Origin: Halorussus salinisoli
GTDB lineage: Archaea; Halobacteriota; Halobacteria; Halobacteriales; Haladaptataceae
Direction: 5' to 3'
Length of the DNA: 58,212 bases
NCBI GenBank assembly: GCA_005239435.1
Contig: SZNP01000012.1
Span: forward strand, 1 to 58,212
The position numbers and the translations under genes are program-made. Shown here piece after piece: positions 25,728 through 34,193 of the stretch. Position 1 is the stretch's first letter. The number at the start of each line of letters is the position of its first letter. Under the pieces are notes generated by a model. It did no database searches. It worked only from the letters and a program-made list of their open reading frames with translations, and was not told where the DNA came from.

Positions 25728-26429
25728 ATGAGCCGAGATGTCGACGACGAACCGCCCGATCCCGAGGTACCTCGCCGACCGTACACCCTATTCGTCCGCG
25801 CCCAACTCTCGCATCCGGGCCTCCCGTTGACGCCTACGCTGGCCGAGGCCCCCGAGACGGACGTTCGGCCACGGTCGCCCATTCTCGGTACCGACCGGTT
25901 CTTCTTCGCCGGGTTCGGTAGTGACCTCCCGGCGTTCGAGGAGGCGCTCACCGGCGACCCGACGGTCGAGGCGTCGTCGCTCGTCAGCGAGTTCGCCGAC
26001 CGGCGAATCTATCGCACGGACCTCACGGACCGTGCCCGGGCGCAGTTGTCCGCGTTCGACGCGGCCGACGCGTACGTTCACGCCGCCAGAGGCACCCACG
26101 ACGGGTGGATGGTCCGAATGGAGTTGCCCGACAGGGACGCCCTCGTCGATTTCGTCCGCGAGTGCCGCGGCGCCGACGTCGAACTCAATCTCCAGCGAAT
26201 TACGGACACCGACGGCGTCGAATGCCACCACGACTACGGACTCAACTCCGAGCAAGAGCGCATCCTTCGGACCGCCTACCAGACCGGCTACTTCGAGGTT
26301 CCCCGGAGGGTCTCTCAGACCGACTTGGCGGACTCGTTCGATCTCTCTACTTCGGCGGTCTCACAGAACCTCCGTCGCGCGACTGCGGAACTCGTCGGAA
26401 ACACGCTTCTCCCCGACCGCGAACCCTGA
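25728..26429 (+). CDS. HTH_10 (bacterio-opsin activator-type) transcription regulator
   Basis: 233 residues from the ATG at 25728. Residues about 15-165 form the mixed alpha-beta N-terminal sensing region seen in Bat-like regulators. Residues about 175-228 (LNSEQERILRTAYQTGYFEV, RVSQTDLADSFDLSTSAVSQ, NLRRATAELVGNTL) are the HTH_10 domain, which binds DNA at target promoters in haloarchaea. It is probably cotranscribed with the 60-residue protein upstream. The ligand and targets cannot be told from sequence. Confidence 0.8.
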   Translation: MSRDVDDEPPDPEVPRRPYTLFVRAQLSHPGLPLTPTLAEAPETDVRPRSPILGTDRFFFAGFGSDLPAFEEALTGDPTVEASSLVSEFADRRIYRTDLTDRARAQLSAFDAADAYVHAARGTHDGWMVRMELPDRDALVDFVRECRGADVELNLQRITDTDGVECHHDYGLNSEQERILRTAYQTGYFEVPRRVSQTDLADSFDLSTSAVSQNLRRATAELVGNTLLPDREP

Positions 26430-26517
26430 CGGTCGTAGACGGGGCCGAACTGTTCTGGCGCGACTCCGAATCGCTCACCAACGCGGACCCTACTGGTTTC
26501 CCGACGCTCGCGGGCAG

Positions 26518-26541
26518 ACGTTAGCAATCGCATTACTACGT
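26518..26541 (+). promoter_or_regulatory. Promoter of the moxR gene (shared box)
   Basis: GTTAGCAATCGCATTACTAC, ending about 25 bases before the ATG at 26565. It follows the shared TTA-G-C, spacer, ATTACTA layout. Confidence 0.5.
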
Positions 26542-26564
26542 GGCTGTCTCACCAACCGGGAGCC

Positions 26565-27527
26565 ATGAACCCGTCCGAAGCCAGCCAGCACTGTACCGAC
26601 GTGTTAGACGCCGTCTCGAACGCGGTCATCACCGAGCGCGAGACCCTGCGGACCATCCTCTCGGGAGTGCTGGCGAAGGGGAACGTGTTGCTGGAGGACG
26701 TTCCCGGCACGGGGAAGACGCTCACCGCCCAGAGCATGGCGACTGCGCTCGGTCTCTCGTTCAGTCGCGTCCAGTTCACCCCGGACCTGTTGCCCTCCGA
26801 CGTGACGGGGACCGACGTGTTCAACGAGCGCAGCAGGGAGTTCGAGTTCAATCGCGGTCCGCTGTTCTCGAACGTCGTGCTGGCCGACGAGATCAACCGG
26901 GCCTCGCCGAAGACGCAGGCCGCCCTGCTGGAGGCCATGGAGGAAGAGCAGGTCACGGTCAACGGCCGGACCCACCAGTTGCCCGAACCGTTCGTCGTCA
27001 TCGCCACCCAGAACCCCGTCGAGGACGGGCAGGGGACGTTTCCGCTCCCGGAGGCCCAGAAGGACCGATTCCTCGTGAAGACGAGTCTCGGCTACCCCGA
27101 GGAGGAGGGCGAACTCGAACTGCTCGAACGCCGGGCCGACCGCAACCGCCGCCATCCGAGCGCGGAGCGTCAACTCGACGCGACGGATCTCCAGACGATT
27201 CAGTCGCTCGTGGAGCGAGTCGAAGTCGACCGCGACGTGATGTCGTACATCACCGACCTCACCCGGGCGACGCGCTCGGACGCCCGGACGCAGGTCGGCG
27301 TCTCGCCGCGGGGAACTCAGCGACTGTTCGAGACCACGAGGACTCGCGCACTCCTGGAAGGCCGCGAGTACGTCGTTCCGGACGACGTGAAAGCGGTCGT
27401 GCGCCCGGTCGTGTCACATCGACTCGTGTTGACCGCGGACGCCCGCGTGGAGGAGACCACTCGGGCCGAGGTCGTCGAAGACATCCTCTCGGAAGTGTCG
27501 GTTCCGACGGTCAAACGCAAGGCGTAG
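26565..27527 (+). CDS. MoxR-family AAA+ ATPase
   Basis: 320 residues. LLEDVPGTGKTLTAQSMA (42-59) is Walker A, VVLADEINRASPKTQAALLEAMEE is Walker B with the MoxR signature, FVVIATQNPVEDGQGTFPLPEAQKDRF carries sensor 1 and the arginine finger region, and the C-terminal lid starts near 215. MoxR ATPases act as chaperones for von Willebrand-type and DUF58 protein complexes. The gene is convergent with the DUF58/DUF4129 operon at 27553-31053, its usual partners in haloarchaea, though here on the opposite strand. Confidence 0.88.
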   Translation: MNPSEASQHCTDVLDAVSNAVITERETLRTILSGVLAKGNVLLEDVPGTGKTLTAQSMATALGLSFSRVQFTPDLLPSDVTGTDVFNERSREFEFNRGPLFSNVVLADEINRASPKTQAALLEAMEEEQVTVNGRTHQLPEPFVVIATQNPVEDGQGTFPLPEAQKDRFLVKTSLGYPEEEGELELLERRADRNRRHPSAERQLDATDLQTIQSLVERVEVDRDVMSYITDLTRATRSDARTQVGVSPRGTQRLFETTRTRALLEGREYVVPDDVKAVVRPVVSHRLVLTADARVEETTRAEVVEDILSEVSVPTVKRKA

Positions 27528-27552
27528 GCCCGACGCCGACCGAAGACCGCCG

Positions 27553-28284
27553 TCACTCGTGAAGCGCGACGCTGAGAAGGATGACCGCGACGACGAGCAG
27601 TGCGAGCGCCGGGAGCGAAAGCCCGGTCGAACCCACCCCGTCTACCAGATTCCCCGTGAGGACGGCCGAACCGGCGACGAGACCCGCGCCGCAGGCGTGG
27701 ACTCCCTCGGTGCGCCACGTCGAGGCCGCGCGACCCAACTGCTCGCCAACGTTTATCGCGTGTTCCCCGAGGTCCCACCCGACGACGGCCACGGCCGCCC
27801 CGGCGACGAGCGTCCCTGCCGGGACCGCGCGGAAGATTCCGGCGACGAGAACCCCGACGAGGACGAGACCCGCGCCGAGTTTCACCAGTCTGCGCGACCC
27901 AGACCCCGCTCGTCGCACCGGCACGAGTCCGATACCGAGCAGGAGAACCCCTAGGAGACCGGGAAGCGCCTGCAAGACGCCGGGAACGTCGCCCGCCAGC
28001 ACTGCACCCGCGGGGACCCCGAGGACCGCGACTACACCACCGACGCCGAGCGCGAGCAACGACGATACGCGCCGTCCTCGCGCCCGAAGTTCGTCGCCCA
28101 CGGCCATCGCCGCCAGACCCGAGAGGACGATGCCGACCGCCGAAGCGCCCGGACCGCCGACGAGGACGGTCCCGAATGCGGCGGCGAGCGCCGCGAGCGC
28201 CGCGCTTGGCCGCGTCGGTCGGCGTCGGACCGCAACTCCCGGTCCACCCGTCGCGGACTCTCCGTCGGCACTCGCTCCCGTCAC
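27553..28284 (-). CDS. DUF7519-type multi-span membrane protein
   Basis: 243 residues from a GTG at 28284 that overlaps the DUF58 stop codon (GTGA), so it is coupled. Upstream extension in this frame is Arg-rich and inside the DUF58 gene. About seven hydrophobic segments run from residue 30 to 240 (for example LAALAAAFGTVLVG, VLVGVLVAGIFRAVPAGTL, LALLVVAVILLSVALHE). This matches the last gene of the haloarchaeal MoxR/DUF58 cluster, which I recall as DUF7519. Its function is unknown; it is probably part of a membrane complex. Confidence 0.7.
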   Translation of the reverse strand: MTGASADGESATGGPGVAVRRRPTRPSAALAALAAAFGTVLVGGPGASAVGIVLSGLAAMAVGDELRARGRRVSSLLALGVGGVVAVLGVPAGAVLAGDVPGVLQALPGLLGVLLLGIGLVPVRRAGSGSRRLVKLGAGLVLVGVLVAGIFRAVPAGTLVAGAAVAVVGWDLGEHAINVGEQLGRAASTWRTEGVHACGAGLVAGSAVLTGNLVDGVGSTGLSLPALALLVVAVILLSVALHE

Positions 28285-29543
28285 AGTGCCCCCCGTTCGC
28301 CGGCTTTGGCGACTGCCGCGGCGAGACCGTCGTCGGCCGACCAATCGACGACCGGAATCTCTCGCCGCCGGAGCGACGCGATGCGGTTGGTTCGTTCGGT
28401 CGCCGCCAGTCGCTGGCCGGGCGTCTCGCTACCGGTCGCGTCGGGACTCACGACGGTCACGCTGTGGCCGTGAGCCTCCAGTCTGCTGGCGGCAGTCACC
28501 GCCCCGTCGTCGCACAGTGGCGTGAGAAACGTGACCTGCGTGTCCGGGCGCAACTGACGCCGGATGCGGGCTATCTGGTCCTCGACCGGCGGTCCGTCGT
28601 CGTCACCCGGCGGCGACGCCGAGAACGCGGGGTGGGTGGCGAGCAGTCGCATCGTCCGCGACTGGTGGTCGGTCCCGGCCCCCGGAGCGAGCCAGCAGTC
28701 CTCGCGGCCGAGCGCCGCCACGCCGACTCGGTTTCGTCCAGTGAGGAGCGCGCCCGTGAGTCGCTGTGCGGCGGCGACGTTTCGGACGACCGCGTGGGGT
28801 TCTCCCTCCCGCGCTCGGTAGGACTCGGCGCGGGCGTCCACGAGCAGGACGACCGAGGCGCTGCGCTCCTCGCGGTACTCGACGGTCGTGAGTTCGCCGA
28901 CGCGGGCGAACCGCTTCCAGTCGATTCGGCTCATCGAGTCGCCGCGCCGGTACTCTCGGGTCTGGTAGAACTCGATGCCGACGCCGCCCTGGTCGGTCAG
29001 CAGGTCGCCCGCGTCCTCGATGGCGAGGTTCCGCTTCGGCGGCGTCCCGCGAGCGACGGTGCAGTCGATTTCGGTCTCCGCGGCCACCGTGGTTTCGACC
29101 TCGTGGGCACCGCTCAGGTCGCGGACGACCGCCGTCGCGGGGTCGAACCCGTGCTTGCCCTCCTCGGCGTTCACGACGTAGCTGAACGTGGCTTCCCCGC
29201 CGGGTCGGAGCGGTCCGCCGTACCGCGGTGACCCCGACGTGACAGTCAGCGCGGGCGGGACGCCGTCCACGATGCGGAGGTCGAAGAGCCAGTCGTCCCC
29301 GGCGTTGGACACGGTGACGGTCACTTCGACCGACTCCCCCGGCGTAGGTGCGCGGTCGCTCAGTCGGCGCTCGATTTCGAGCGTCGGCGTCGAGGGCGGC
29401 GCGGGCGAGAGTCGCGGGTAGGCCGCGAACGCGACCCCGACGGCCGACACGAGGACGAGCGACGGCCGGTCCGTGGCGAGACCGATTCCGCCGACGAGCA
29501 ACGTCACCCCCACGATTCCCCGCCAGCGACGAGTCGTCGTCAC
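28281..29543 (-). CDS. DUF58 domain-containing membrane protein
   Basis: 420 residues from a GTG at 29543 overlapping the previous stop (GTGA). Two membrane segments (about 8-45) are followed by a beta-sandwich domain and then the DUF58 signature FYQTREYRRGDSMSRIDWKRFAR (about residues 205-227). After it comes a von Willebrand A-like region (TVEYREERSASVVLLVDARAE). DUF58 proteins work with MoxR ATPases, probably in assembling or controlling membrane or surface complexes. It belongs to the coupled operon 31053 to 27553. Confidence 0.82.
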   Translation of the reverse strand: MTTTRRWRGIVGVTLLVGGIGLATDRPSLVLVSAVGVAFAAYPRLSPAPPSTPTLEIERRLSDRAPTPGESVEVTVTVSNAGDDWLFDLRIVDGVPPALTVTSGSPRYGGPLRPGGEATFSYVVNAEEGKHGFDPATAVVRDLSGAHEVETTVAAETEIDCTVARGTPPKRNLAIEDAGDLLTDQGGVGIEFYQTREYRRGDSMSRIDWKRFARVGELTTVEYREERSASVVLLVDARAESYRAREGEPHAVVRNVAAAQRLTGALLTGRNRVGVAALGREDCWLAPGAGTDHQSRTMRLLATHPAFSASPPGDDDGPPVEDQIARIRRQLRPDTQVTFLTPLCDDGAVTAASRLEAHGHSVTVVSPDATGSETPGQRLAATERTNRIASLRRREIPVVDWSADDGLAAAVAKAGERGAL

Positions 29544-30175
29544 CCCTCGACCTCCCGTTCGGCAGTAGCCGTCTCTCGCGCGGTGCTGGCCGCTTCTTTC
29601 TCTCCTTCCTCCCACTCGGCGACAACCGCCACGGCCCGCCGAGCGCCGCGGCGACTCCACGGCTCGCCGCGCAGGAGCGCCAGCACGCGGGACTCGACGC
29701 CCGGCCCGCGGTCGGCGAGGAACGCGGCCGCCTCGCGGTCGTCGGTCCACGTCCCCTCGTCGAGGCGCTTCCGTGCTTCCTCGCGGGAACACTCGCCGCG
29801 GCGGACCCACGTCTCGACGGCGGCGGTTCGGAGGCGCTCCCGGAGTTCTTCGCGCCGGGTCTCGCCGACGACCGGCAGGAGCGCGGCTCTGCTGGCGAGC
29901 GCCTCGTCCACGGAGTCGCCCGCCGCGGGCGCAGTTACCGGTTGCTCGGGCGTCGGCGTTTCCGTCTGGCGGAGGGCGTCGTTCCGTCCCGACATCAAAG
30001 CCGACGCGGCGACGAGCAGTCCGACGCCCGCGAACGTGACCACGACGAGGTAGTCGTTGCCGAGCGCAGTCACCATCGCTTCCACTGCCCCACCTGCGGG
30101 GTCGCCGCCGAGCGCGAGCGCGACCCCGAGCGCGAGGACGCCGCCAGCGCCCGCGACGATTCGGTATCGCTTCAC
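29540..30175 (-). CDS. DUF7269-type membrane protein
   Basis: 211 residues from a GTG at 30175 overlapping the DUF4129 gene stop. Two membrane segments (about 6-25 and 38-60) precede a soluble helical domain (TRREELRERLRTAAVETWVR, then CSREEARKRLDEGTW) with a conserved Trp-rich region. The position between DUF4129 and DUF58 genes is typical of the family in haloarchaea. Its function is unknown, and its tight coupling implies a shared complex. Confidence 0.7.
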   Translation of the reverse strand: MKRYRIVAGAGGVLALGVALALGGDPAGGAVEAMVTALGNDYLVVVTFAGVGLLVAASALMSGRNDALRQTETPTPEQPVTAPAAGDSVDEALASRAALLPVVGETRREELRERLRTAAVETWVRRGECSREEARKRLDEGTWTDDREAAAFLADRGPGVESRVLALLRGEPWSRRGARRAVAVVAEWEEGEKEAASTARETATAEREVEG

Positions 30176-31053
30176 TGCCGGACCTCCAGTTGCGACCGCA
30201 CCCGGTCGAGGGTCTGCTCGGCGCGACGACGCCGCTCCTCGGTCACGCGAGCGCCGCCGTAGCGGACCTCCTCGAACAGCGAGGTCAGCGTCTGGGCCGC
30301 GTCGGGGTCCACGCCGTGGCGTCTCGCGGCCGCCGCACACTCCCGAGGAGTGAGGTTCCGTCGGTTCCCGAGTTCGAGTCGTTCGACCATCTCGAACCAC
30401 GCCGACGCGACCTCGTTCTGCGGGTCGGGTTCGAGGTCGGTCTCGTCGGTCGTCTCCTCGTCCAGCGGCGTCGGAGCGACCCGCGAGAGGAGTCGGTCAC
30501 GGTACCGGACCACCGCGGCGACCACCGCGATCAGCACGACGAGGGGAAGTATCCGCAGTAGTAGGTCGAACAGGTCCTGGAGGAGCGACAGCAGCCGTTC
30601 GAGGAGGCTCGGCTCCGCTATGGTCTGGCCGGTCCCGGACTGGGAGTTCGACCCACTTCCGCCCTGATTCTCCTCGTCGCCGCTTCCGGCGCTCTGCTGT
30701 TGCTGGCTCTCGCCGCTCCCGCTCCGTTCGCTCTGCTCTCCGTCGCCGGGGTTCGACGCCGCCCCGGTCCGGTCGCCGCTCTCGTCGGCCTTCGACCCGA
30801 CGCTCTGGGACCCCGACCCGGAGTCCGAATCGCCGGACGACGACCCCGACTCCCCGGACCCCGACTCTCCGCCGTCGATGGCTCTGTCGAGGTTCTTCGC
30901 TTGTCCCGTTCCGAGAGGTATCTTGTCGTATTCGACCTCCGTGACCTCCTCGGGGTCGGTCGAGACGGTCGAGTCGAGCGTGGTCGAGGTCGCTCCGATG
31001 GCGAGGACACAGCACAACGCGACGATTGCTGTGAGAACCGTGTCCGCCTTCAT
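30172..31053 (-). CDS. DUF4129 domain-containing membrane protein
   Basis: 293 residues. An N-terminal hydrophobic segment (about 6-24) is a signal or anchor. Residues about 60-145 are Gly/Ser/Asp-rich and presumably outside. A second segment (ILPLVVLIAVVAAVVRY, about 168-184) leads to a cytoplasmic DUF4129 domain (ASAWFEMVERLELGNRRNLT, then PRECAAAARRHGVDPDAAQT) that resembles transglutaminase-associated tails. It is the first gene of the DUF4129-DUF7269-DUF58-DUF7519 operon. A short leader frame (31050-31106) overlaps its start by ATGA. Confidence 0.8.
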   Translation of the reverse strand: MKADTVLTAIVALCCVLAIGATSTTLDSTVSTDPEEVTEVEYDKIPLGTGQAKNLDRAIDGGESGSGESGSSSGDSDSGSGSQSVGSKADESGDRTGAASNPGDGEQSERSGSGESQQQQSAGSGDEENQGGSGSNSQSGTGQTIAEPSLLERLLSLLQDLFDLLLRILPLVVLIAVVAAVVRYRDRLLSRVAPTPLDEETTDETDLEPDPQNEVASAWFEMVERLELGNRRNLTPRECAAAARRHGVDPDAAQTLTSLFEEVRYGGARVTEERRRRAEQTLDRVRSQLEVRQ

Positions 31054-31106
31054 CCTCTGGCGGGATGGACCTCTCGACGGGTTGTTCGGCGAGCCGTTTC
31101 GTGCAT
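31050..31106 (-). CDS. Possible 18-residue leader peptide before the DUF4129 operon
   Basis: An ATG at 31106 lies 30 bases after the promoter box and its TGA overlaps the DUF4129 ATG (ATGA). The predicted peptide is rich in Arg. The same arrangement occurs before glmS and the 50.8-kb regulator, which makes it worth listing, but coding is not proven. Confidence 0.3.
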   Translation of the reverse strand: MHETARRTTRREVHPARG

Positions 31107-31134
31107 CTCTTGTCCGGTCGCTGGACGCGCCCGG

Positions 31135-31159
31135 GGATAATTATGTCGCGCTTAAGTCC
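31135..31159 (-). promoter_or_regulatory. Promoter of the DUF4129 operon (weak shared box)
   Basis: In gene orientation GGACTTAAGCGCGACATAAT followed by TATCC. It lies 83 bases before the DUF4129 start and 30 before the leader ATG. Confidence 0.45.
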
Positions 31160-31184
31160 GACGTAGCCCACGGATAATAATTGA
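31160..31184 (+). promoter_or_regulatory. Promoter of the second His-rich lipoprotein
   Basis: GTAGCCCACGGATAATAATT, ending about 24 bases before the ATG at 31207. It is back to back with the DUF4129 promoter. Confidence 0.45.
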
Positions 31185-31206
31185 CCCACGCTTCCGTCTC
31201 CGTATT

Positions 31207-32193
31207 ATGACTAACCTGTTGATGGACCGGCGAACGATTCGCCGCGTCGTTACCGTAGCCGTAGTCGGATTACTGATAACTTTCTCCGGCTGTTCGGCGC
31301 TCGGTGGTGACGTCGGCGGTTCGGCGGACACCGAAACGACCACCGCGGAATCGACGGCGACGGAACTGACGACCGAGGCGGGCGAGACGACTGCGGCGAA
31401 CGATAGCTCCGAAACGACCACCGGGGACGGCCACGGTCATTCGCACGGCGACGAGACGACCACGGACGACTCCGGCGAGACGAACGCGACCGGCGACCTC
31501 TCGGGCAAGATGACCGTCGCCGTCGCTGGCACCGAACTCCCGCTGGACGAACTGGCTAGCGGCGAGGTGTCGATGGCTTCCGACGACGAACACACCTGGC
31601 GGACGAGTTCGAATCTCACCCTCGCCGAGGCGCTCTCGTCGTTCGGCGTCGAGGCGAGCGCGGAGCAACTGAGCTACGACGGGACGACCTACAACGAGGA
31701 GACGAACGGCACCGGAATTCACTACCGGGTGAACGGCGAGTCGGTCGACCCCGAATCCTACACGCTTCAGGACGGCGACCAAGTGTGGGTCACCGTCGAG
31801 ACGGCCGACACGAACTACTCGGTGCCCGGCAACTACATCCGCGCCAACCAACAGCACATCCACGGCCCGATGACCTTCGTCGTGGACGGCGAAGAAGTCG
31901 ACTTCAGCGAGGAGCGATTCCAGTCGGGCCACCGCCACTTCCACTTCGAGGGCGGGCACGCTAACCCGTGGCACGCTCACTCGTGGAGTATCACCCTCCA
32001 GTACGGGCTGAACACGCTGTCGGGAATCAACGTCACCGAGGACTCCGTGACGTACAACGGGACGACCTACAGCGAGGCCGACCCCGACACGAACGTCTCG
32101 ATTACGGTCAACGGCGAACCGGTCGACCCGAGCGAGTACCTCCTCAAGGACGGCGACGACGTGCGCATCGTGGTCGAGAAGAACGCGTCCTGA
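31207..32193 (+). CDS. His-rich lipoprotein with two beta-grasp-like domains (paralogue of 11772-12707)
   Basis: 328 residues. The lipobox LITFSGC puts the lipidated Cys at residue 29. A Thr/Glu linker ends with GHGHSHGDE. Two domains follow, each ending with the NGxxVDPxxYxLxDGDxVxVxV pattern (about 100-200 and 215-328). HHis clusters QQHIHGP, HRHFHFEGGH and PWHAHSW lie between them, at the same places as in the paralogue. Extracellular metal binding is likely. The gene is divergent from the DUF4129 operon, as the first copy is divergent from the calcium-repeat regulator. Confidence 0.75.
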   Translation: MTNLLMDRRTIRRVVTVAVVGLLITFSGCSALGGDVGGSADTETTTAESTATELTTEAGETTAANDSSETTTGDGHGHSHGDETTTDDSGETNATGDLSGKMTVAVAGTELPLDELASGEVSMASDDEHTWRTSSNLTLAEALSSFGVEASAEQLSYDGTTYNEETNGTGIHYRVNGESVDPESYTLQDGDQVWVTVETADTNYSVPGNYIRANQQHIHGPMTFVVDGEEVDFSEERFQSGHRHFHFEGGHANPWHAHSWSITLQYGLNTLSGINVTEDSVTYNGTTYSEADPDTNVSITVNGEPVDPSEYLLKDGDDVRIVVEKNAS

Positions 32194-32495
32194 GGACTAC
32201 AATACCGACGCAGATACAGGTTTAAAGGATGTGAAAGTTTCCGAAAGATAGGAAAACACACCTCAAACGAATGCGAAGTTAGTCACACTCGCACGCAGTC
32301 CGGTCTGAGGGACGTTCGCGTTCGTCGCGGCCGACTCGTCGGCCGCGACTCTGTGCCGGTCGTCGGCTCATTCTCCAGGTTGCTTACGCCATTTAGAAAT
32401 TGCCTAATTTAAAGGATGGCTATGTGAACGCCAGCAACCAATTGGGGTGAACGAAAGGTTTCTTTCACGGTTCAATCCCGACGAACCGTGGAAAC
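32194..32495. other. Intergenic region with a perfect 11-bp hairpin
   Basis: GTCGCGGCCGA and TCGGCCGCGAC (32324-32334 and 32339-32349) form a perfect stem with a 4-base loop about 130 bases after the lipoprotein stop, possibly a 3' end structure. The rest includes AT-rich DNA (32395-32420) that may hold the promoter of the next gene. Confidence 0.5.
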
Positions 32496-34130
32496 ATGAC
32501 TACATTCGACGAAGACTCTACGGCACGCGATATTCCTTCCGGAGATAGCGAATCTGCGGCCTGCGACGAATCGACAGACGACGCTACGCGAACCGACTCC
32601 CGACGAGGATTTCTCGCATCACTCGGAGCGGTCGGCCTGCTCGGCGGCGCTTCCCCCGCGCTCGTCGGCCGGGCCAGCGCAGCGTCGACCGACCGAATCG
32701 AGCAATTGAAAGACCAATACAGTACCGTCGTCGACGTCGCGGACGCAGGCGCTGACGACACAGGCACGGAATCGATTACTCCGGTACTCGACAAGCACGC
32801 GGGCGACGACACCCTGTTCGTCTTCCCGCCGGGTCGGTACCGGATGAACGAGGAGTTCCGACACACCGGTTTCGACCACTTCGGAATGGTCGGCAACGAC
32901 GCCACCATCGTCCCCGGCAACTACTGGGACTTCGAGGGTCCCAACCGGCGACTCTTCCGCCTCGGCGTCTACCACACTCCCGGCCGAGACCTGCTGGTCG
33001 AAGGGTTCACCATCGACCAGACGGCCCCCGACACCGGCATCCGGACCATCGAGGCTCAAATTTCGGACGGTCTCACGGTCCGCGACATCGACATCGTCGG
33101 CAAGCACGACAGCGGTACGTGGGGTCCCGGCCTCTTCGACGTGATGGACCCCAAGGGGACCGGAGTCGTCGAGGGGTTCCGAGCTCCCGGCGGCGGCGAG
33201 TGGGTGTCGAACACGCCCAACGACGGTAACCTCTGGCGAGGACCTTCGGGCGTCCTCATCAGCCGATACCACGAGGGGACGGTCGAACTCGTGGACTGCC
33301 AACTCGGCGGGTTCCCCGACAACGGTCTCTACGCCGGAAACGCCAAGGGGACCGTCATCGTCCGGCGCGGCGTCTACCGCAACAGCCACGCCAGCAACCT
33401 CAGAATCGGCGGCCACCACAGCAAAATCGTGGGCGCGACGGTCTACGTCGACGACAACCCCGAGAACTTCACCAACCAGCGCGGGATTCGACTCGACCAA
33501 GGCTCGTGGCTCCAGGTCCTCGACACGGCGGTCGTACTCGACAAACCGACCGGCAACGGTATCACGGTCCTCAATCCCGTCGAGTCCGCCAAGATTCACA
33601 ACTCCTCGGTGACTCAGCGCACCGACCGCACGAATCAGGCCATCGTGGTCGAGGAGAAGGCCGGACCGACTTACATCCAGAAGTCCAGCATAGAGATGCA
33701 GGGGAGCGGTAACGCCATCGAAATCAAGGGCGGCAACGACCCCGGCGAAGTCGGCTGCTCGAACATCACCGTCACGGGTCAGGCCCCCGGTAGCGTCTAC
33801 CGGAACGCCATTCGGTGCGAGCGCAACGACTGTTCCTTCCGGGACCTGGAGATCGACCAACCCGGAAGCGACTACCGTCGCGCTCTCGAAATCAACGGCG
33901 ACGACTGCTATGTGAACGGAGGGACGTTCGAGACGACTCACCACCCCATCATCGTCAACGGCGACAGTGCGTGGATAGAGTCGGTGTACTCCGATTCCTA
34001 CTCGGGTTACGAGTCGATTCGGCTCAACGATTCGAGTTCCAACGTCACAGTCAAGGACAGCATGCTGGCCGACGGCGTCCTCGACGTCGGTTGCGATGGT
34101 CTCACGATGACTGGCAACGAGGTGCAGTAG
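32496..34130 (+). CDS. Tat-exported right-handed beta-helix surface protein
   Basis: 544 residues. SRRGFLASLGAVGLLGG (35-51) is a twin-arginine signal, preceded by a long polar stretch. From about 78 on, VVDVADAGADDTG and FVFPPGRYRMNEEF are typical of the start of pectate-lyase-like beta-helix proteins, and the rest is a series of short coils with Asn/Gly turns (GGFPDNGLYAGNAKGTVIVRRG, ITVTGQAPGSVYRNA). Cell-surface polysaccharide binding or cleavage is plausible, but no catalytic residues can be assigned. It is about 45-50 per cent similar by eye to the 36023-37522 protein, with the DUF1616 and hydrolase genes between them. Confidence 0.8.
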   Translation: MTTFDEDSTARDIPSGDSESAACDESTDDATRTDSRRGFLASLGAVGLLGGASPALVGRASAASTDRIEQLKDQYSTVVDVADAGADDTGTESITPVLDKHAGDDTLFVFPPGRYRMNEEFRHTGFDHFGMVGNDATIVPGNYWDFEGPNRRLFRLGVYHTPGRDLLVEGFTIDQTAPDTGIRTIEAQISDGLTVRDIDIVGKHDSGTWGPGLFDVMDPKGTGVVEGFRAPGGGEWVSNTPNDGNLWRGPSGVLISRYHEGTVELVDCQLGGFPDNGLYAGNAKGTVIVRRGVYRNSHASNLRIGGHHSKIVGATVYVDDNPENFTNQRGIRLDQGSWLQVLDTAVVLDKPTGNGITVLNPVESAKIHNSSVTQRTDRTNQAIVVEEKAGPTYIQKSSIEMQGSGNAIEIKGGNDPGEVGCSNITVTGQAPGSVYRNAIRCERNDCSFRDLEIDQPGSDYRRALEINGDDCYVNGGTFETTHHPIIVNGDSAWIESVYSDSYSGYESIRLNDSSSNVTVKDSMLADGVLDVGCDGLTMTGNEVQ

Positions 34131-34142
34131 CCACTCGACCAT

Positions 34143-34169
34143 CGACTTTACCCGGCTGATAATAAAGTC
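34143..34169 (+). promoter_or_regulatory. Promoter with shared box, DUF1616 gene
   Basis: CTTTACCCGGCTGATAATAA followed by AG, ending about 27 bases before the ATG at 34194. A strong match to the shared layout. Confidence 0.6.
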
Positions 34170-34193
34170 CCGGGCGTTCGTAACCTCTCACCG

